Numbered from the stretch's first letter, positions 48,840 through 61,525 are shown. The stretch is 64,000 nucleotides of DNA from Gnetum montanum (GCA_015680685.1 MNCI01005217.1:1-64000), one strand, 5' to 3'. Notes: generated from the letters alone by a model not told the origin. Numbers and translations are program-made.

Positions 48840-49599
48840 TATTGACCTTTTGGTATGAGGAAAACCTTAAGGAAAATGGAGAACATAGAGTGTTTGTTAT
48901 GGATGATGTATCTATAGGACATGAACAAGAACTCCACATGAGAACTAAGGACTCAAAGGAAATGAGATCTACAACAAGATGACAAAGTGAAGACTATATG
49001 AGCAAAGATGAGAGCATGAATGAGCATGGATTGAAACTAAAGACTACAAGCCAAATGAAGATGCTCCAAGGATTGGAAAGAAGAAAAATTGACAATAGGA
49101 AGCCTTAGAAACCAAAACCCAAGAGTTAAGGAGATGTCTCCTAAAGTTAGTAGATGTCTCTATCCCAAAGAAGACATCTCCTTAGAGATGTCCAATATGA
49201 GACATCCCATTTTATAGCAAGGCATCCCTTCTAAATTAAGGCCAATCTTAGGTAGATGTACCAAATTCAAAAGAGATGTCTAGACTAGCCATTGGGTAGC
49301 TATTGCACAAATTTCAAGAAATTTTTGGAAACTTTGAGGCTATAAGAAGATACAAAATTCTTGGGAGTTGTACAACCATTACTCACATAAAAGTAATCAT
49401 TGTCATACCTATGCTATTTTAACATGACTTGATTGGTTGTATGTTGAATTAAGCTTCAATGACAACAACTTGTAATTTTAGTTACATTCTTTCCTTGTGT
49501 CTTTTTATTTTCCTTGTTACCCTATGGATTTGATGTGCTTCTTATGAGAAGGAATCCACATTAAGCTTGTTGGAACCTTACATGTTTAAGTGGTTTTGG
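48840..49599 (+). repeat. 3' LTR of element F, truncated
   Basis: Begins TATTGACC (decayed TGTTGACC). Homology to the 5' LTR stops at about 49599, about 330 bp short of a full LTR. Confidence 0.8.
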
Positions 49600-49689
49600 A
49601 TAGTAGGCTAAGAATGCAAAGAAGGTAATGATCTTTGATGTGTCCTTGTTAAAGGTCATGGCCTTCAACACTAATAAGGATCTATTACA

Positions 49690-50760
49690 AGTTCAAAAAT
49701 AAAACATGGCTCTCACCAAAGATAATCACTACCTATGTAATGCTAAGCAACAAAAGGAACAAATGTTCAAGTTGATATGCCAACAGGAAGAGTAACTCAC
49801 CAAGGTAAACTTGGATGTGAGGAAGTTGGTAGCAAAGAACCGTAATCTCTTGATGGAGGAAGTCCATGCACTTCACCAGAATATAGCCATTAAGGTAGCC
49901 ACCTAGAAGAATGAAGTCCTGAAATTTGAACAAGTGAAAATTCATTACAAGGATCAGGTCAAACTCCTCAAAGAGGTTAATGGAAAGGATACTTAATTGG
50001 TAAAGATGAAGATGAATGAGGTTCTTTAGCAACTCCAACAGAGAGGTGACGTGTAGTAGCCCATCTATGATGGACTAAACATGTACAACAAAGCTAAGAT
50101 CCATCTTAAGGAGTTTTAAATTATGGAAATAATGGAGTACATGAAGCTTGCCAACCTCTAATATGCAAACTTGGTGATGCTGACAACAAAGAGCCTAAGA
50201 TCATAATTGGAGAAGTAGGTAGTCAGTTTCTATCTCCTCTATGAGGCTAAATTCAAATTCCATAAAAAGACAAAGCAAAAGTTAGAGACAACCAACACAG
50301 AGCTTGAAGTTCTTAGAAATAGATTCATAGATCAATGATCTATTGCTAAGAACCTAGTCAAGAGAATGAATAACTACTAAGAGTTGAAAAACCTTGTAAA
50401 GACATTCAATATTGAACAAAAATAATTCATGGCCCAGTTTTTCAATGTGAAAAAAATGTTTCTTTCCATGCCATTTCCATGGGACATCCTTACACCAACC
50501 TACATTGGTAAAGTTGCATGAACTATATATGATCCATTGAGCTAAGAGGAGAAAATAGAGGTACTTCTAGATGCCTTTAAACTTTTAGTAGAAGTAGTGG
50601 TGGTAGTAGGTCAACCTCAACTTTCACCAATGCCAAGATGAGATGAGGGATCATTAGAGTCATGGAAGCCTCCATCTTAGGCACTATTTGAGACTTCATC
50701 ATGTCTTTGATAATATTTTAGGCACATGCTACAATTTTTCTAAAGTGTCCAATCTTGTTG
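49690..50760 (+). pseudogene. Coiled-coil ORF of H1, function unknown
   Basis: One frame with stops, starting near MALTKDNHYLCNAKQQKEQM and continuing with Lys/Glu/Gln/Leu-rich heptad-like sequence (LTKVNLDVRKLVAKNRNLLM, then KIHYKDQVKLLKEVNG). A conserved island PIYDGLN and a C-terminal FPWDILTPTYIGK segment follow. The same protein is encoded on the minus strand at 62094-63100 with its 3' end at 52227-52471, so it belongs to a repeat family. It may be a structural (Gag-like) protein, but I see no zinc knuckle or standard gag domain. Confidence 0.65.
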
Positions 50761-50916
50761 TAATGAACACTCATTTTTGTAATAATGTATAATCTAGTGC
50801 TCAAAGTTAATTATTAATTTATCTATGAATATTTTTATTAATAAATTTCATATCTTCTAATTTTATAATAAACCTGATCCTAATTTTATTCACTCAAGAA
50901 CAAGTTTTAGTCAGTC

Positions 50917-50925
50917 GTGAGGGTA
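50917..50925 (+). other. Polypurine tract of H1
   Basis: GTGAGGGTA, preceded by sequence matching the complement of 53461-53495 in D. This identifies the same priming site family. Confidence 0.75.
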
Positions 50926-51463
50926 TGATGAACATCAATAAGACAAGCTATGTCGATGCATTTTTGTCGACAAAACTTCATCGATGTATCCCTATTTACA
51001 CATGTTAGGACACATTGACATTGATTTATTCATTACCTATATAAATGCATGCATCCATCACATTTATGGTATCTTTCAATTATAGCCTTAGTCAAAATCT
51101 TGTAGTTTTATTTCTCTAGAGTTAGAATTTTTTTTCTAAGTGCATATAGTGTGGATCTAAGAGATTTTATAGAGTTTTATTCAAGTGCCTATGTGCCTAA
51201 ATGCATTGGCATGAATGGAAATAAAATCAAGATCTCCTAGATCCATTGTAGCACTTAGAATAGTTTAATTCTACTTTCTTGCACTTTACTTTCATGCTCT
51301 TTACATTCTTGTTCTTAGATAATTGATATAATTAATCATAAATACATGAATACGACCACTTCTAACATAACATATTAATGCTTGGTAATTCCAAAAATAG
51401 ATATTTGGCACACCTAATAATAGCTAGTTGGTAACCTAGTAGCATCAATACTAGTTTAGGATG
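50926..51463 (+). repeat. LTR of H1, truncated by H2
   Basis: Starts TGATGAACATC. TATA box CTATATAAAT at 51038-51047. The U3 module 50951-50990 carries GTCGATG, GTCGAC and CATCGATG palindromes. It is the inverse of the H2 LTR. It stops at ...GTTTAGGATG, where the H2 LTR begins; the missing end would follow GTTTAGGATG in an intact copy. Confidence 0.8.
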
Positions 51464-52224
51464 TGATGAGCAACAAGTACTCCCTATGCCCCACCATACA
51501 AATCAGTAGCATTCACTAAGCGATCTGATTGAATTCCATAGACTTTAGCTCTCTAAGTACATGTGATCTAGGTAGTGAATCTTAAGGATGTGATCATTGT
51601 CTTCTCAATTCTACTTGTGGTTCAATGGTATGATTAAGTATAACTAAGGCACATGATCTGTATAATTTTTTATACTCTTTTCCACTTTTCCTATGCATGA
51701 AAAGAAAGTAATTAAATGCTTTAATTAATCTAGAAACTATCTAACACCTTAACTAATCCTAGAATAAGCATCTAGTCCCACCTATTGTATACATCCTAAA
51801 CACGTTACAACACTACTATGTTACCAAGCGTGAGTGTTACTAGGATTACCAAGTGTTAATGTATGCTCAAGATGGTCATACTTATGTGCATTAATTATGT
51901 ATAATTAATTAATTAATTAAATGCATGAAAGTAAATTACATGAATAGTAAATTCTTTTAGTAAATATTAGGCTAAGTCCAAGAGTTGAAAGGTTTATTAA
52001 GAAAGCTTGTCTTTATTGCTATTCACACCAAAGTGTCTAGGAACATTAGTGCTCGAATAAATATCTATACACTTCTCAACTCCTATTGCAAGCACTTAGA
52101 AAATATTCAAACTATCAAATGAATAAACTATAAGAGCTCCATTATGCTACTTAACAATGAATGCCTTAAATGTGGTAGGTGCACACATTTATATAGGAAA
52201 GACCAAACACTTTGTCAACATGTA
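51464..52224 (-). repeat. 3' LTR of H2, U3 end missing at a gap
   Basis: Starts TGATGAGCAAC on the plus strand like element A. An ATTA microsatellite lies at 51903-51922. TATA box (minus, CCTATATAAATG) near 52184-52195. Ends at the N at 52225 before the expected TCATCA. Confidence 0.8.
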
Positions 52225-52226
52225 NA

Positions 52227-52471
52227 GTATTCATGAAAAAAAATTAAACACTGTGACGAAACTGACAACTGAACCCCTTTGGTAGCTAAAAATAAGAAGA
52301 AAATCAAATAGTCCTAGGAGGTGGAGGCTCCTAAGGATCCAAAGGATCTTCCCTTGCCTTTAGTGCAAGTTGTGGTTGTGGTTGAGGCTATGGTGGTTAT
52401 GGCTATCCTACTATAGCTACAACTACTGATGAAAGATGAAAAGAATCCAACAATGCTTTCATATTCTCCTC
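52227..52471 (-). pseudogene. C-terminal end of the H2 coiled-coil ORF
   Basis: The minus strand begins GAGGAGAATATGAAAGC and matches 50546-50680 of H1 (GAGGAGAAAATAGAGG...), then a Val/Thr-rich stretch. It is the far side of the ORF split by D. Poorly conserved beyond about 52350. Confidence 0.65.
52467..52471. repeat. Target-site duplication of element D, left
   Basis: TCCTC, identical to 62089-62093. The unoccupied counterpart in H1 (50546-50550, GAGGA on the plus strand) has a single copy. Confidence 0.9.
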
Positions 52472-53460
52472 TGATGAGAAGCAAGGTACCCCTATGCTCA
52501 ACCATAGGAATACAAGCATTTCACGCACAATCTAGTTGAATTCCAAGGACTAAGTGGCTATGCACCTTTGTGGAACAAGGATGGGTTGGTTGATTATTGT
52601 CTTCCCTAGCTTACCTATATGTCATGATTGTATGGTTAAGTAAGCTTGAGGCATATGATTTTTATAGCTCTTATGTTTTTATGTCTTGCTGCTAATAAGG
52701 GAGGAGAGAGAGATAACTAAGTGACTAATTTAACTTAACCACTGATTAACTAGGCTTTAACTAATCCTAACACCAGTATCTGTTCTCACTTGTCATACAC
52801 ATCCTAAACCAGTGCAACACTATTGGGATTACCAAATGTTAATCGTTACTAGGTTACCAAGTGCTATACACATGCTCGAAGTGATTGTACTGAGTGTAAT
52901 TTAACGATTTTCTTAATTGATCAAAATGAATTGCTATGCTAATAATAGAAATGTAAAGTGCATAAAATAAAATAAAATAAAATAAATGCATTAGAAAATA
53001 AAATAAAAGAAATGTGTAAGAAAAAAAATCTCAAGTTCTACAAGGATGAATCAAAGAGCTCGTCTTTATTGCCGTACATAAGGTGTGCTCAGGTACATAA
53101 TGCTCGAATAAAGATCCGTCCACACTTTGACCTCCTACTGTGGACACTTCGAAAATACTCTAACCTTCAAAAAAACTACTAGAGTTTCACTACTTGAATG
53201 CTATTAGACTTCTTTTTCAACTGTGTGCTTGGGCACTTTATTTATAGGCTTGGGAGCAACTACTCTAATAGTTAGAGTAACCACTCTAATAATTAGAATA
53301 ATTGCTAAAGAAACCTCTAGAGTAACCACTCTAATAATTAGAATAACTACTAAAGAAACCACTAGAGTAACCACTCTAATAATTAGAATAACTACTAAAG
53401 AAACCACTAGAGTAACCACTCTAATAATTAGAATAACTACTAGAGTAACCACTATCATCA
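52472..53460 (-). repeat. 3' LTR of element D
   Basis: 989 bp, TGATGAG...TCATCA. An ATAAA-type microsatellite lies at about 52962-52988. TATA box on the minus strand near 53238-53248. U3 from 53260 to 53460 is a tandem array of about 45-bp units each with ACTCTAATAATTAGAAT. Confidence 0.9.
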
Positions 53461-55440
53461 TACCCCCACAACTGAATGAAAACTCATCCTCGAGTTCCTT
53501 ACAAAATATTGGAAAGGTATGGGATTATTGATTAACTGACAATTGACGGTGAAATGGGATGACAGACTCAACATGCCCAGTGAATGAATCAATAAGCATG
53601 TTACAACATTAGTGTTCATGAACATTGTGGTGAACACTTGTACATAAATGACATCCAAGCCTTATTTGGCAGCTTAAAGAGAAAAAGAGAGAAAGAAGAT
53701 GAAGTGTGTTACTGCCAATTCTAAGATTGCACCTTCCATTATTTATTCATAACCATACCACCAAACTTTCTCCTTTCATAAATGTTCTAGTTGCGGCCCA
53801 TCCTGAGTGCTTCCTCCAAGCCCAGTCCATTATTTGTATGATTGCCATTTGCACACACAACACAGTCACAAATGAGCAAGGATAGATAATCCACAATGCA
53901 GTTGATACCTTGCCTCGATATGAAGTGCATTGGCTAACTTGGGGTTATGGTAAAAATTATTTCGAAGATTTATCACTGGAAACTACCCAAGGTGTAGGGG
54001 TTAGGCAATTATTAAAATGAAAAAATTGAAAAATTTATGCCAGAACCCCCATGACTAAGAGCAAACCTCTGGTAGCTATAAGATGGAAAAACATGAGGAA
54101 CAAGAAAGATGAAAAATATCAACAGGAACGCTAATAAAATGGATGTCATGGATGGGGATGAAACAAGAAATGATTGATTGCAAAAAATGTTTAAGGAAAA
54201 AAAGTTAACAATTGCATCAAAAAGAAATGCCAGTGGGTCCTCCCCAAAGTACGCTCATGTCCTTTATGCCCTGACAAACCCACAAACCAAAGAGTCCGTA
54301 GGCTCTACGAATGTCATTTGGAAGCAAGAGATAAAAACTTACCCACAAGAATTCACCAAAGAAAAACAATGCATCAACCTAGAATGGACTAATGATAAAA
54401 TCAACAATGAGGTGGAAAATGGGAAGAAAGATGGAGGAGAGAATGGAATGGAATCCCAAGAACAAGGTTGTGTAAATCCCCTTGTGTATTTCATGGTTAA
54501 GATAACTAAGTAGAACTCATCCCAAATCTAGACTCAAACCAACCACATTCAATGTTCTCACATCAATACACTTGGCCAATCCATCGTCTTCAAGCAACAA
54601 AAATGCTTCCACACAGAGTCACCACTGTTCCAAGGAGAGTGAGATGGAGAAGCAGGAAGCAAGAAAGGGCCTTAGTTAGAGGGAACCTTCAGGCATGGGT
54701 AACATGTCTTTCCAATTCCATAACCAATGCTTATAGCCTATATTGCCTTATTATGTCTAAGGGGTGTGCTTTGAATTCTCACTTTTATTTTTTTTCTTCT
54801 TCTTCTTTATTTTTTATTTTTATTTTTTTGTGTGAGAACCACACCATGAAAATACTTATTTTTATTCATTTAGCTTCCTAATATTTGAATAATGTCAGAA
54901 TGGCAGAAAACCCAAGAAAAAACATCCAAGCACCCAGGAGAATGGCTAGCACCAATGCATCAAATCCCCTTGAAGTCACATCCTTTTCATCCTTTGAGTC
55001 TTTCCTTGGTTTGAAAAATACCCAACCACCAATTCATTAACAAGTTTACTTAGAAAAATGGGACTATACAGTTCCAAGCCAAAGGAGACCATAGAGTTAT
55101 ATGGATGCATGGATAGCGTGGACTCATTACCTATTTTGCCAAAAAAAAACCATACCTTAATATCAGCATCATAATTCAAAGGTAAAAACCAAACATTAGC
55201 AATCAATATGATATAATTCAATCCACCATCATGAGTACTTATTATATGAAAAATAAAAATAAATCAAGCAAACAAAGAAATAGTAAAAACATGAACAATG
55301 GTATAAAAAAAAAATAAAAAAAGTTGAAAGAATGTGTAAAACAAAAATTCAAAAAACAAACTGAATGCCTAGAATGGTTAGCATAGATGGCCATCTCCCC
55401 CATGACTAAGTTGGAAGGAGGAGATCTGAACTAGTGAGTA
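53461..55440 (-). other. Polypurine tract and 3' non-coding region of element D
   Basis: The minus strand reads GTGGGGGTA at the LTR edge (53461-53469). No gene is supported; homologous to the same region of A and C. A plus-strand frame at 54178-54513 is open here but broken in C and A. Confidence 0.75.
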
Positions 55441-56520
55441 GGGTTGTCCATCAAGAGAGGTAGCATGTGTTCCAGCTATCCTAAGCTCCTAGAAAGGTTT
55501 GATTTGTTGCACGTTGACCAAAAATTTCTTATTCGGGCCCTCAGGTTTGTATATTGTCATGGCCCCTACAGGAAAAGTTGAATAAATAATATAAGGTCCT
55601 TCCCACAATGTTTGAAATTTAGTACATTGTGGCACATGTGTGGGATTCTAGTAGAGAACATTATCTCCTAACTGATATTTAACATTCCTAATTCTTTGGT
55701 CATGACGTTGTTTATTGAAGGCCTTGGGCAATTTGTTAGATGATAGGGTAGCTAATTTATTTTCATCTAGCAAGTTAAGGGTTACTAACCATTGTTTCTG
55801 TGCTAGATCAAGGTCAAGGTTGAGGTCCCATGTCGTGGATAGCGTATGAAGCTCAGTTTGAATGGGAAGCGTTGGTAATTTACCATACACTAACTCATAG
55901 GGAGAGTAGCCTATAGGGATTTTCCATGTGGAGCGGTATGCCCAAAGAGCATTATTCAATTTAGTGTTCCAGTCTCACCTAAACTTGCAAATGGTTCTCA
56001 TCAATATCTTTGTAAACTCTCTGTTGGTGACTTCTGCTTGATCGTTCGCTTGGGGGTGGTATGGTGTAGTCAATTTATGCTCAACCCCTAAGCGTTGCAT
56101 TAATTTGGGAAAAGTTGCACCTGTGAAGTATGTACCATTGTCTGAAATAAGTGCACATGGCACAGCAAACTTTTTTATGATTTGTTGTTGAACAAATCAT
56201 GTAGCTGTAGATGATGTACAATCTTTAACAGTAGCTTCTTCAGCCCATTTTGTTAGGTAATCAATGGCAACAATAATATAAGCTTTTCAATTGGACATTG
56301 GTGTAATCGGCCCCATAAAATCAATTCCCCAAATGTCGAAGGGTTCTAATGATTGAATCCATTAATGTGGACCCTTCATTCTAGTAGTCATTCCCCCATC
56401 ACATTGACAGCNGATCTCCATAAAGTACTTTGCTTGGTGAAGAAACTTTTGTTTCTTCTTAAGGTTTAATCTTGTGATGTTTTTTTGGTGAGGAGATAGG
56501 TAAGAATGCTACTGTACCAT
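55440..56520 (-). pseudogene. Integrase of element D, catalytic residues retained
   Basis: Core with YIIVAIDY (first Asp), CALISDNGTYFTGATF (second Asp) and QAEVTNREFTKIL (Glu), followed by NALWAYRSTWKIPIGYSPYE, YGKLPTLPIQTELHTLST and a GPYII segment, the GPY/F-type C terminus. A single N at 56412 and several stops (for example near 55975) interrupt the frame. The zinc-binding N terminus is near 56450. It would insert element cDNA; all three acidic residues are present, unlike A and G. Confidence 0.85.
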
Positions 56521-56537
56521 TTTGTCTCTATGGGTGA

Positions 56538-58119
56538 TTAATTATTCACTACATTAGCAAAGAGGAATTTATCAGGGAAATGATCAGAAATTGGATACTC
56601 ATCCTCTTTGTTGTTCCATCGCAACTGAGATAAATGATCAGCAACTACATTCTCAGTGCCCTTGCAATCGATCATCGTTAAATTGAACTCTTGTAAGATT
56701 ACAAGCCATCGTATGATACAAGGGCTTACCATTAGCTTGTTCATGAGGTACCAGATTGCACTATGATCTGTATGTATATATACTTTATATTCCAATACAT
56801 AGTGTCTAAACTTTTTTAGTGCAAACACTACAACCATTAATTCTTTCTCTGTGGTAGTGTAGTTAAGTTGTGCACCAGTGATACTTCTACTTCCACATTG
56901 GATGTAATAAGGACACTTTTGGTCATCTAACTATGTAAGTATGGATTCTAAAGCATAGTTGGACACATCAGTCATGATATGGAATGGTTTAGACCAATCA
57001 GGAGCTTGTAGAATGGGTTTTTCTACTAGCTTCTATTTCAAATTTTGGAAAGCTAATTGGCATTCCCTAGCCCACTCAAAAGGTACATCCTTTTTTGTTA
57101 ACTCCACCAATTGTTTGGCAACCTTTGAAAAGTTCTCAATAAATCTCCTATAGTAGCCAGTATGTCCAAAGAATGACTAAATATCTTTGACAGTTTCTAA
57201 TTGACAAGTAATTCCATGGATAATTTTGATTTTCTTGGGGTCTACCTCTATCCTTGTGTGTGAGATTTTGAGCCCTAGTACTACATCTTCTTGGGCCATC
57301 AAATGGCTTTTTGTCAATTGAGCCTTAAATTGGTTTTTACACATCTTTTTAACACTTGCTCCAACTGGTCCAAGGCTTGATCAAAGTTTGCTCCATAAGT
57401 GGAGAAGTCATCCATAAAGACCTTCATGCTATTCCTTATTTGCTATTGGAATATGCTTAGAACTAGTCATTGAAATGTTGCAAGGGCACTGCACAAGCCA
57501 AATGGAATCTATTTGTATGCAAACGTTCCCCAAGGACTAGTGAACATAGCCTTGGGTTGGTCTTCTAGGGCTATTTGTATTTGGTTATATCCACTATATC
57601 CATCTAGAAAATTGTAATAGTTACGATGGTGTCTAAGACTTGGTCTACAAATGGCAATGGAAAGTGATCTTTGAATGTTGCCATATTTAGTAGCTTGAAA
57701 TCTATGCACATCCTCCATTTGCCTCCCTTTTTAGGCATAATAACTAAGGGGCTAACCCATTTGCTATTAGTAATGGGATATATGAACTTAGCCTTGAGAA
57801 GCTATTCGATTTCTTCCATAACTACTTGCTTCAACTTAAGGTTCAATCAACTTTGCGGTTGTCTTCAAGGCTTCATGGAGGGGTTACTATAAATTCTATG
57901 TTGGCATATTCTAGGATCTATTCCAGCTAATTTGGGATATGACCAAGCGAAGGCTTTTGACCATTTATTTATTACCTTTAGCAATTCTTCTTTCTGTTGA
58001 GGAGTAAGCTTAGCATTGACAATTACCAATTTTCTATTTTTAAGGAATGTGTATTGCATACCGATGGGCAATGGTTTCAACTCAAGGGACTCTTGCTTAA
58101 ATTTTTCAAGGATTTCCAA
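56538..58119 (-). pseudogene. Reverse transcriptase and RNase H of element D
   Basis: Starts with FAWSYPKLAGIDPRICQHRI (58010-57950), then FLDGYSGYNQIQIALEDQPK (57600-57540), the catalytic FMDDF (57405-57418), GHTGYYRRFIENFSKVAKQL (about 57170) and the RNase H segment KEL..VVFALKKFRHYVLEYK with IHTDHSAIWYLM (56780-56750) and NVVADHLSQL (56640). Gypsy-type order and motifs. Stops are mostly TAG/TAA at expected Gln or Trp codons. Would copy element RNA into cDNA. Confidence 0.88.
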
Positions 58120-58339
58120 CTTCCCCTAGTTGATATTTTCAAGGTTAAGACTTGGAAGTTGGTGATGGACTTTCTCTAATGCATCTATGTTATCGATGTA
58201 AGCACAAGTTATACCCTCAGTTGTTTCCATTCATATGAATGAACTACTTTCTTGATCAGCTATTAGCCACTAGGTATCTTCCCATCATGTGGCTGCTACA
58301 TACAAGCACCTTTGTATGTTAATCACTTATGCACACTAA

Positions 58340-58880
58340 TTGCATGTAGGCAATGCTAAACTTTGCATAAACCATGACCTCTGCATGGAGTTACACCTAG
58401 TGTCACTATATGTGATGCATGAAACTTTCTTCTTCTTAATATTTCCAAATGTATTTTCCTTTGATATTTCTAGGAAAAGATCATAGATTCCTAGCCATGC
58501 ATCGATGGTGCTTAGACATGCTCTTCCCATTATGATTGAAAAATCCCCCGTACCGTTGTTTACTTGAATCACTAGGAAGTCAGCTGGGTATGACCACCCA
58601 CAAATAGTGATAACAATGTCTTCTACCAATCCCAATGGGACAGTGATCGACTAGTCAACCAACTCTAGACGAATGTTGCTCTTTTCCAATGGAGGTAGGT
58701 TCCAGGCCTTGTACATTTCTTGAGAAATCAAGTTGACACCGAAACCTGAATCCAAAAGAGCCTTTCACGGTGCATTTCCAGTGATTTGTAAGTATATCAA
58801 AGGACTCCTAGGATTAGAGAATTTCTTGGGAAGGTGGCCAACTTTGATCCAATCGGTGACGACATGTGTTAGCATGACCA
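58340..58880 (-). pseudogene. Protease of element D
   Basis: LLDSGFGVNLISQEMYKAWN with the active Asp codon at 58750-58752 and DSG retained, then GLVEDIVITICGWSYPADFL and IIMGRACLSTIDA. A TAG (about 58653) and a stop before the Leu-Leu-Asp segment break the frame. Retropepsin-like; processes Gag-Pol. Confidence 0.85.
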
Positions 58881-60960
58881 TATGCGTTAAGTGCAGTGAT
58901 TAGGTTGAGGGGGGCTTTGAAGCTTTCATTGATATTGAGAAATCTAGGGAATCAGCTACTTGTGATTGCAAGGGCTTGGTTGGACTATTGGTTCTAAAGA
59001 AAGGTCTTTTATTCATCTGGTTGTTGGAACCAATAGTATGTTGAGAGTTAACAGCCCTCATGGCGTTACGTTGCTGTGGTTGGGTAGGGATTTCACCTTG
59101 CATTGCAGGAGTAGGTGGTAGTGGATCTATTAATGGAAAAGATGCAACTGGATGAGAAGGATGATATGCTTGTAGAATATCACCTCTAGAAGAGGGAGTT
59201 CCATAATACTCGCAGGCTTGATAGTGAGGTTGATGAGTAATGTGACCAGTAGAGTCACGTGGGGAGATTGGTTGCTACACATAATATCCATATGGGTAAG
59301 GTTACCGGTAAGGATACTATTGCCTTGGTGATGGCATTCCCCATGATTGTGAGTGCTGCCACTATTGATATTACTCAATCGGTTGTGGCAAAGTTCCACT
59401 AGGATAATATGTTAAGGGTTGGTGGAACTGCCTTGGGTTACCTTGAGGATAAGGTAACCTTTGGGGTGTTTTCCTTTTGTTTAATCGTGGGTTGAGTGCA
59501 TACATCTCAAACTCCTGCAAATGTGAGATTATAGAGCAACATCCCTTAGGATGGTCATGTTGACATATCTCACATCCACTATCATTGTCTATTTTTGAAT
59601 CCACAACCTCTTTAATGATGACAACTTTTCCCTTACCCTTGCTATGTGCATGTTCAGCCTCATTCTTTTTTCTTTTCTCACTACCTTGATCTCTAGACTC
59701 CTCTACTATTTTAAGAATATTTTAAAATCTATTATCTAGGGAATTCCACATTTGGTCTGCCTTTGCCAAAACTTCTGATGTCATCTTTTGGATAGGCAAA
59801 GTTTTCCTATTCACCATCTCTTCGAGTGGTGACTCTTCTTCATCCTCACGAAATCTTACTCCCCTCTTCCAAAGGGAAGGATCTTGGTTATACTCTTCCA
59901 CACTTTCTCTCTTCCATAGCTCAACTTATTCCTTAGCAACTTGTTCCAATAGTCTTTGAATTTGATGGGACCTAAGCTTGGATAGTCTCCCTTGGGCATA
60001 CGTCCCAAGGGTTCTTCTTGTTTCATGCCTAAGTCCATCCATGAGATGGTGCATTTGATTCCTTTGCAAATAACCATGGCCAGGAAAATGATGTAACAGT
60101 GCATAGTATCGGCCCATGGTAGCATCCAAGGGTTGATGTCCTCCTTGTTTCTAGCCTTGGAATTGCTTTTGCAAGTTAGACACTCAGGAGTACATTTGGT
60201 ACTTGTCATTAAATAGTTCTAACATAGTACTCCACCCATAAATGGATTCTGGTTCTAAAGACCAGTACCAACTTTCTGCTTCTTTAACTAATGTATATGG
60301 TAATAACTTAAGTTTTTTCCATTCATTCTCTATGTTTTTTAAGGCACACGCATCATGGAATGCTTGTAAATGATTCTAAGGATCAGCATTGTATCCCCCT
60401 TCAAATTGTGGAATGTTGTTCATATCTAATCTCTTGATCCTACTATCTTTCTGATGCCTTGTTGGAATTCTAATAGTCTCAGTTATGTCCAACATACTTC
60501 AAGTAGCAAGGATGGTTTCTTCGTGATCATCTTGTCCATGGTGTCTATGATGCCTACGTTGTTCCCTACTCTCCCTTCTTCTATGTCGTGACTCTCTAGA
60601 GTGCCCTTGTCTCCTTTCCTGGCTGTTTCGTCTATGACTTCCACTTTGTCTACCTTTATCCCCATGGTCTTTTTCTTTATGACTATGTTTTTATATTGAG
60701 GAAGAGGGTGAAGGATATGATGAAGGTGAAGAACAAGAAGAATCATCACCATAACAGTGTCTGCTACCTTCTCTTCTACAGTCTCGACCCTGATTGTGAT
60801 TGTGATCAGAATGTCCACCTTTATCATGAGTTCGTGTCCCTTTTTTGGACCCTTTGTGCCTATGGGTATTAGAACCTAGGTTATGAATAGTGGAATGAAG
60901 GTTCTAATACACAACCCCTTGGCCAAATTCAAGGGAAAGAACATCATTGTGTGGGTGACT
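58881..60960 (-). pseudogene. Gag of element D
   Basis: Gag domain from about 60440 (MNNIPQFEGGYNADP, then NHLQAFHDACALKNIENEW, EAESWYWSLEPESIYGWSTM) through MGRYYALLHHFPGHGYLQRN (about 60125-60060). A Glu/Lys-rich region follows, then the zinc knuckle CEICQHDHPKGCC (about 59575-59535, CX2CX3HX4C) and a Pro/Gln/Tyr-rich tail to 58900. The His/Ser/Asp-rich N terminus is at 60900-60600. Several transition-type stops. Particle protein. Confidence 0.85.
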
Positions 60961-61525
60961 ACCTTAGGTAGGTTCACCACCCTCATTTTCACTTAAGACA
61001 TCTGGTACATCTTGGGACCACTTACCCTTCAAAGACTTATGATGTCTCTCCTATTACAAGTCCCTTTGTTGTTGTGCCTCTATGGAACGGTATTCTCTTG
61101 AGTCATGGTCTTGCACAACGTATTCTATGTGTAAGTGTGGCATGCTAATTCATGTGAGAGCACGAAGAAGTATGCTCAGGACTAAACGATTGAGAGGTAA
61201 CACTATGTTACCTTCTAAGTCTCACAAACACAGTTGTTTGTCTTGATGGAGGATAAAGGTGAATTCTGGTATACACTCATCGGGATGAATATATACCACT
61301 CAAACTTGTTAAGGGATTGGCGGATCAACATCATATGTATTACGCCGTCGACTGTTTCCTATTTCAGACCTAGGTACTGAGGCACTTTTGTATGAAGAAG
61401 GAGACATACTTGTCTATTTAGTGTGCAATGTATTCTTATTTATTATTTTCTCAATCAATCCTAAGGGTTTGTTCCAACAATGTGAATGATTTTCTATGTT
61501 CTAGTTAGCGCGCAAACAACTAAGT

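Larger units (their letters stand above)
44334..49599 (+). mobile_element. Ty1/copia element F, gag-only, 3' LTR truncated
   Basis: Order: 1.1-kb 5' LTR, tRNA-Met PBS, copia gag with zinc knuckle, about 2.4 kb without pol, polypurine tract, 3' LTR cut at about 49599 where H1 begins. No protease, integrase or RT sequence is visible, so it is a non-autonomous or internally deleted copia element. Confidence 0.85.
49600..51463 (+). mobile_element. H1: 3' end of a coiled-coil-ORF LTR element
   Basis: Coiled-coil ORF remnant, polypurine tract and LTR on the plus strand. Truncated on the left by copia F and on the right by H2. The LTR and polypurine tract are of the A/C/D family, but the internal ORF is not found in A, C or D. 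Confidence 0.7.

Noticed and set aside
53223-53531. Open frame rich in Thr, Arg and Ile (and its partner at 61929-62144)
   Set aside because: It is a translation of the 45-bp U3 tandem repeat in the D LTRs; the opposite strand is equally open and repetitive.
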